A stretch of DNA of 37,046 nt from Clostridia bacterium. Lineage in GTDB: Bacteria; Bacillota; Clostridia; Peptostreptococcales; Anaerovoracaceae. Positions within the stretch are counted from its first letter, which is position 1. Every line of letters starts with the position of its first letter. The notes under the pieces were generated by a model, which saw nothing but the letters and a program-made list of their open reading frames with translations, ran no database searches and was not told where the DNA came from. The stretch is from NCBI GenBank assembly GCA_024693105.1, contig JAILLO010000090.1:1-37046 (forward strand), written 5' to 3'. Shown here one piece after another: positions 33,643 through 37,046 of the stretch. Both the position numbers and the translations under genes were made by a program.

Positions 33643-34284
33643 CTATATATCAAATACCTCTGACTCCAGCATCGCACATAGTGCATGGTAAACCGGAAGG
33701 TGCAATTCCTGTATGGCAGCTGTATCGCTCTCCGGCACGCAAATGCACACATCGAAAAAATCCTTCATTTTCCCACCGGCTTTGCCCGTCAGCGCAACAG
33801 TTTTAACACCGAACGATTTCGCCACAATTCCGGCATTCAGAACATTTTTCGAATTCCCGGATGTGCTTATTCCAATCAGACAATTTTTGTCTGATGCAAA
33901 TCCTAACATCTGTTGGGCAAAAGCAAGGTCATAGGACAAATCGTTTCCTGCTGCTGTAAGTGCAGCGGCATTACTTCCAAAAGAAATTGCCGGAACGGAG
34001 CCTTGCAATTTTTCTGAATCCGATGCCGACATTCCCATAAGTTCCAAAGAACTTTTAATCCGACTGTCAAGAGGTCTCTTCAGTTTGAAAGCTTTCAGTA
34101 ATTCTCCTGTGATATGGTCTGCATCCGCAGAACTTCCGCCATTACCACAAGCCAAAATGATTCCTCCCCGGCTATAAGTGTCTCTCAAAACCTCAAATGC
34201 ACTTATAATATCATTTTTCGTTTCCCTGAGATTCGGATATCTCGCAGTTAACTCCTCTAAAATTGTTTCTGTTCGTTTCTTCAT
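33643..34284 (-). CDS. gmhA: Sedoheptulose-7-phosphate isomerase (GmhA)
   Basis: The 213-residue SIS-domain protein converts sedoheptulose 7-phosphate into D-glycero-D-manno-heptose 7-phosphate. Visible signatures are CGNGGSSADADHITGEL, the phosphate-binding GISTSGNSKNV, and LTGKAGGKM. The C-terminal ELHLPVYHALCAMLE carries the metal and catalytic residues. The ATG overlaps the stop of the HddC-GmhB gene by ATGA, so synthesis is coupled; the gap to hddA is 18 bp. Confidence 0.92.
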   Translation of the reverse strand: MKKRTETILEELTARYPNLRETKNDIISAFEVLRDTYSRGGIILACGNGGSSADADHITGELLKAFKLKRPLDSRIKSSLELMGMSASDSEKLQGSVPAISFGSNAAALTAAGNDLSYDLAFAQQMLGFASDKNCLIGISTSGNSKNVLNAGIVAKSFGVKTVALTGKAGGKMKDFFDVCICVPESDTAAIQELHLPVYHALCAMLESEVFDI

Positions 34285-35579
34285 AATTCCCGATCCAAAA
34301 TCAAATTCACAGCATCCTGTAAATTACCTGTAATATAGTCCGGTTTTTCGTCTAAATCCCAAAGGCGTTCACCTATGTATACAGTCTTGCAACCGGCATT
34401 TTTTCCGGCCATAACATCGCTTTGGCCATCACCAATCATATACGAATGGCTCAGATCAACATTGTACTTTTCTGCCAATGAAAGCAACATTCCGGGTTTG
34501 GGTTTTCTGCAGTCGCAATCAATCTTCAGTTCTGTAATTTCGCCTTCAAAACCCTTGTCCGGATGATGCGGGCAATAAACTATATCATCTACATATGCCC
34601 CGCAGTCTCCCAGAAGTTTTTCCATTTTGTTATGAATCTTTTGCAATTCTTCAACAGAACACTCCCCCCTTGCAATTACCGGTTGGTTTGTAACTACAAG
34701 CGCCAGATAATTGCTGTCATTAATTTTTTTAATAGCTACTGCGGCTCCATCAAGCAGTTCCATCTGCTCCGATTTGTTCAAAAATCCAACATGGCGGTTT
34801 ATAGTACCATCCCTGTCAAGAAAAATTGCCCGCTGTCTTTTGTTTAAATTGCGGCCGGAAACCCTTCCTTTTTCATAATCTTCACACACTCTCATGTATC
34901 GTTCGGGCGTCCCCATATCCTTAACATATTCGGGAGAATCATATGCAAACACTTTCAACGAATTCAGGTTAGGCTTTATTATTTCTCTGTCAAGGTCGAC
35001 TTTATCTTTTTCCCATATATCCTGCGAAAAATCAATTGTATCCATATCTATAATATGAATACCTGCATTCACTCTGTTTTTATAGTCGCTTCTATAATCT
35101 TCTTTATTATGCCACGCTGTTACCCTTCCGTTATCTGCTGTTTCAATCAAAGCACTGTCAAACGGATGGGAATTTGGATGTGTAAAAAGTGTTATATCTG
35201 CTCCATTAGCATGATGGCATTTCAACATTCTGTCCACATCAAAATTAATCATTATATCACCATTTACAAGAATGTACGTGGCAGATTTATCTTTAAGTAA
35301 TCTCAAACAGCCTGCTGTCCCCATCGGGATTTTTTCTTCTAAATACTCGATTTCTATACCAAATTTCGAACCGTCCCCAAAATAATCCTTTATAACATTC
35401 CCAAGATGTGATATGGAAATATATATTTTGTTAAAACCATATTCCCGAAACAGTTCTATTTGGTGTTGAAGCACCGGCTTATCCCCGATTTTTATCATCG
35501 GTTTTGGGATATCAGAAGCAACAGAAGATATGCGCGTTCCTTTGCCTCCTGCCATGATTAATATTTTTTCTTGTCGCAT
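34281..35579 (-). CDS. hddC/gmhB: Bifunctional heptose-1-phosphate guanylyltransferase / heptose bisphosphatase (HddC-GmhB fusion)
   Basis: The 432-residue product fuses two GDP-heptose steps. Residues 1-235 are a nucleotidyltransferase with ILIMAGGKGTR and KPMIKIGDKPVL, the HddC part that makes the GDP-sugar. Residues 250-432 are a HAD phosphatase with FLDRDGT (Asp255 and Asp257), the zinc site C336/H338 with C355/C357, and MIGDGQSDVMAG, the GmhB part that removes the C7 phosphate. It is the first gene of the long unit. ATG 35579 was chosen because the protein aligns with the family from MRQEKILIMAGG; its RBS (GTGGGG) is only fair. A longer in-frame extension to 35735 lacks family similarity. 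Codon use looks like its neighbours. Confidence 0.88.
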   Translation of the reverse strand: MRQEKILIMAGGKGTRISSVASDIPKPMIKIGDKPVLQHQIELFREYGFNKIYISISHLGNVIKDYFGDGSKFGIEIEYLEEKIPMGTAGCLRLLKDKSATYILVNGDIMINFDVDRMLKCHHANGADITLFTHPNSHPFDSALIETADNGRVTAWHNKEDYRSDYKNRVNAGIHIIDMDTIDFSQDIWEKDKVDLDREIIKPNLNSLKVFAYDSPEYVKDMGTPERYMRVCEDYEKGRVSGRNLNKRQRAIFLDRDGTINRHVGFLNKSEQMELLDGAAVAIKKINDSNYLALVVTNQPVIARGECSVEELQKIHNKMEKLLGDCGAYVDDIVYCPHHPDKGFEGEITELKIDCDCRKPKPGMLLSLAEKYNVDLSHSYMIGDGQSDVMAGKNAGCKTVYIGERLWDLDEKPDYITGNLQDAVNLILDREL

Positions 35580-35652
35580 AGCAACCCCACTTTTAAAATT
35601 AATTTGATTTGCGATATCAACCAATCTACAACATAAACGCTTATTTGCTTTA

Positions 35653-35672
35653 ACAGTCTTCTCAAAGACTGT
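35653..35672 (-). promoter_or_regulatory. Leader hairpin upstream of the heptose operon
   Basis: A perfect 8-bp inverted repeat (ACAGTCTT / AAGACTGT, four-base loop) lies about 75 bp before the hddC-gmhB start in the presumed leader. No T run follows, so it is not an obvious terminator. It may be an mRNA structure or protein site. No JUMPstart/ops-like element was found nearby. Confidence 0.35.
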
Positions 35673-35790
35673 ATATGTCTTCTTCCTAAATTTCCTGCTC
35701 CTGTTTTTACAGCAGCTTTCTCTAATGACGGTCAATTCTCCCTACACTCATCAAACGCTCATAAATGCAAATTTCCTAAAAACCCAATTC

Positions 35791-35815
35791 ATTATATTTT
35801 ACCACACTTCATCAT
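35791..35815 (-). promoter_or_regulatory. Possible promoter of the heptose/glycan operon
   Basis: A perfect TATAAT is present on the minus strand at 35796-35791, about 210 bp before the hddC-gmhB start. The 16-18 bp upstream hold no good -35 hexamer. It overlaps the last codons of the decayed ORF remnant. It is the best candidate seen in the spacer. Confidence 0.35.
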
Positions 35816-36081
35816 TGTTGTGCACAATTTGCACATTCCAATGTTTCCCATGTTCCACATATACTGTCTTTGAGCATAATCATGCAATGTGGCTTTCTTA
35901 TATCCCGGATAGGCTATTTGTATTGCCATCTCATCTCCCAACAACCACAATTCCACTTCCTCTATAGCAAGACAAAAACGCAATCCATTCCTATAAAATT
36001 CTTTTCAGCAACAGCATTCAACCGCTTTTTAAACTCTTCCGGGGCGTTGTCGTTCTTTAATTGTCTTAAAAGGCTTAACTG
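35792..36081 (-). pseudogene. Frameshifted remnant of an unidentified gene
   Basis: Two overlapping minus-strand frames together read like one protein. One frame gives NDNAPEEFKKRLNAVAEKNF; after a shift near 35985-35990 the next frame gives LAIEEVELWLLGDEMAIQIA and YPGYKKATLHDY, ending at 35792. The IEExExWLLGD pattern followed by AYP reminds me of a widespread hypothetical (possibly TOPRIM-like) family, but I cannot name it with confidence. No start codon with RBS is present. It is best read as a decayed gene, perhaps left from insertion or loss next to the glycan island. The rest of 35580-36398 shows only the leader elements and the doubtful small ORF. Confidence 0.4.
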
Positions 36082-36119
36082 CTTGCGTCACAAAATCCCC
36101 CATAAAAACAAAAGTCCCG

Positions 36120-36341
36120 TCATGTTACGCATGTAGCAATGCTGCCAAACTTACTATTCGTTTGATATGCTCGCTTCTTCCCGGCAACCTCAACATCCAC
36201 AACTCTTTCACACGACAAGACTCCAAAAGGACCAAATACACAACCCGAGCAAGTAACATCGCCACCACAAGGCAGCAAACTCTTGGCATCCGGATAACCG
36301 CTGCACTCCCGCGGTAGGTATTCTATTAAACGTATTTTCAT
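36120..36341 (-). CDS. Doubtful small Cys-rich ORF (73 aa)
   Basis: From ATG 36341 the frame encodes a small protein with five cysteines clustered as LPCGGDVTCSGCVFGPFG and LSCERVV, suggestive of metal binding. There is no Shine-Dalgarno sequence before the ATG, and an upstream TTG at 36392 in the same frame is no better. It sits 57 bp after the hrb stop. It may be a real metal-binding peptide, a fragment of a decayed gene like its neighbour, or chance. Confidence 0.3.
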   Translation of the reverse strand: MKIRLIEYLPRECSGYPDAKSLLPCGGDVTCSGCVFGPFGVLSCERVVDVEVAGKKRAYQTNSKFGSIATCVT

Positions 36342-36398
36342 GTCATTTCGTGTAAAATTCGGCCATGGATTTAAAAATCTATCACCGGACAAACAGCC

Positions 36399-37022
36399 CT
36401 ACTTCTCCACCTTTTCAAAGTCACTTGCCGGATGCTTACAAACCGGACAGATAAATTCTGCAGGAAGCTCCTCTCCTACATACTCATATCCGCAGATCCT
36501 GCAACGCCAAACCGTTTTACCCTCCGGGGTTTTGCCGGCTGACCCGGGCTTTTGCTTGATATTATCCTGATAATACGCATATGTCGCAGAAGGAATATCC
36601 GATAATACTTCCATCGCTGTAGGTATACCTATAAACAACGTATGCGAACCAAGGTCAACCGTTTTCTGTACATCAATTGAGAAATATGAATTAGTGCCAA
36701 CAGTTATATATGGTATGCCGTTCTCAGCGACCTTGCAATCAGTATATCCTGCAAATTTGTCAACATCTCTGCCGGACTGGAAGCCGAAGTGTTTAAACAA
36801 GTCGAAAGAGACATCCTCACTAATTACGCTGATATTCGCCTTCATGGTTTTCATAATCATATCATGCGTATAGTTTGCCTTATTTACTGCAAATGAAATC
36901 TGGTTAGGGTCAGACGCTACTTGAATTGCAGTATTCGTTATACACCCGTTTGATTTAATCTCGTCTTTTGCCGTAAGAACAAAAAGCCCATATGACAGTT
37001 TGTACATTGCTTTGTTATCCAT
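36399..37022 (-). CDS. hrb: Flavin reductase-rubredoxin fusion, Hrb type
   Basis: The 207-residue product joins an FMN-binding flavin-reductase-like domain (about 1-155, with YGLFVLTA and FSIDVQKTVDLGSHTLFIG) to a C-terminal rubredoxin. The rubredoxin has Fe-binding Cys174/177 (CRICGY) and Cys192/195 (CPVCKHPASDF). High-molecular-weight rubredoxins of this type pass electrons from NAD(P)H to flavodiiron proteins that detoxify oxygen or nitric oxide in anaerobic clostridia. GGGGTGA lies 5-6 bases before ATG 37022. It is unrelated to glycan synthesis and probably marks the core-genome border of the island. No terminator is obvious after it. Confidence 0.88.
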   Translation of the reverse strand: MDNKAMYKLSYGLFVLTAKDEIKSNGCITNTAIQVASDPNQISFAVNKANYTHDMIMKTMKANISVISEDVSFDLFKHFGFQSGRDVDKFAGYTDCKVAENGIPYITVGTNSYFSIDVQKTVDLGSHTLFIGIPTAMEVLSDIPSATYAYYQDNIKQKPGSAGKTPEGKTVWRCRICGYEYVGEELPAEFICPVCKHPASDFEKVEK

Positions 37023-37046
37023 ATTGTCACCCCTCTCTCATTTTAC

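Noticed and set aside
34563..35300. Plus-strand frames opposite the HddC-GmhB fusion
   Set aside because: They are shadows of a confidently identified minus-strand gene.
1..37046. CRISPR arrays, tRNA or rRNA genes, transposases, integrases and attachment sites
   Set aside because: No spaced repeat array, cloverleaf or rRNA-like segment and no mobile-element protein was recognised on either strand.

Overview
The window looks like chromosomal DNA of an anaerobic, low-to-moderate-GC Firmicute, most likely a clostridium (Lachnospiraceae-like). Three things point there: strong GGAGG-type ribosome binding sites, a flavodoxin-reductase-like/rubredoxin fusion of the Hrb type at the right edge, and a nonulosonic-acid gene set of the kind found in clostridial flagellin-glycosylation or surface-glycan islands. 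The assignment is inferred from gene content, not from a marker gene.

Almost everything is on the minus strand, so the biological reading direction is right to left. (a) 37022-36399 encodes Hrb. (b) 36398-35580 is a poorly coding spacer with a decayed gene, a doubtful Cys-rich small ORF and a probable leader. (c) 35579-13881 is one long, tightly packed run of 20 minus-strand genes for nucleotide-sugar synthesis and glycosyl transfer. It starts with a complete GDP-D-glycero-D-manno-heptose module: HddC-GmhB fusion, GmhA, HddA. Next come apparent GDP-heptose tailoring genes: a GDP-fucose-synthase-like SDR, a ColD/RfbH-type PLP 3-dehydratase with His in place of the Schiff-base Lys, a two-subunit thiamine-diphosphate E1 enzyme, and a further SDR. 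Then follow a GT-B-like transferase, LegB, PtmE, two Gfo/Idh oxidoreductases, a second paralogous GT-B-like transferase, another transferase-like protein, a small ParB-fold-like protein, and a WbpE/WbpA/WbpB set for a 2,3-diamino uronic acid with a FemAB/GNAT-like acyltransferase embedded in it. A GT4 glycosyltransferase ends the run. (d) 12549-13862, plus strand, carries a PglC-like initiating phosphosugar transferase and a PglD/NeuD-like acetyltransferase. (e) 12400-7475, minus strand, is a nonulosonate (sialic/legionaminic-type) operon: PglE-like aminotransferase, NeuD, NeuB, NeuC, NeuA. (f) 7087-5912 is a CapF-like SDR-cupin gene with its own promoter and terminator. (g) 5779-297 holds a GNAT gene directly coupled to a 1529-residue coiled-coil protein of unknown function, followed by a 125-nt homopurine 3' tract and back-to-back terminators.

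Taken together the locus can make four kinds of activated sugar: a bacillosamine-type primer sugar on undecaprenyl phosphate, a 2,3-diacylamino glucuronic acid, a CMP-nonulosonate, and an unusual GDP-heptose derivative. Four candidate glycosyltransferases could assemble them. No flippase, polymerase, ligase or ABC exporter is visible, so export functions, if used, lie elsewhere.

The most interesting part is the heptose tailoring module. A heptose kinase/guanylyltransferase set sits with a His-type PLP dehydratase and a stand-alone TPP E1 alpha/beta pair that has no E2 or E3. I infer that this combination makes a 3-deoxy, two-carbon-branched heptose, by analogy with yersiniose and with the PDH-E1-like enzymes that add C2 branches to antibiotic sugars. 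This is a prediction from family logic, not something the sequence proves.
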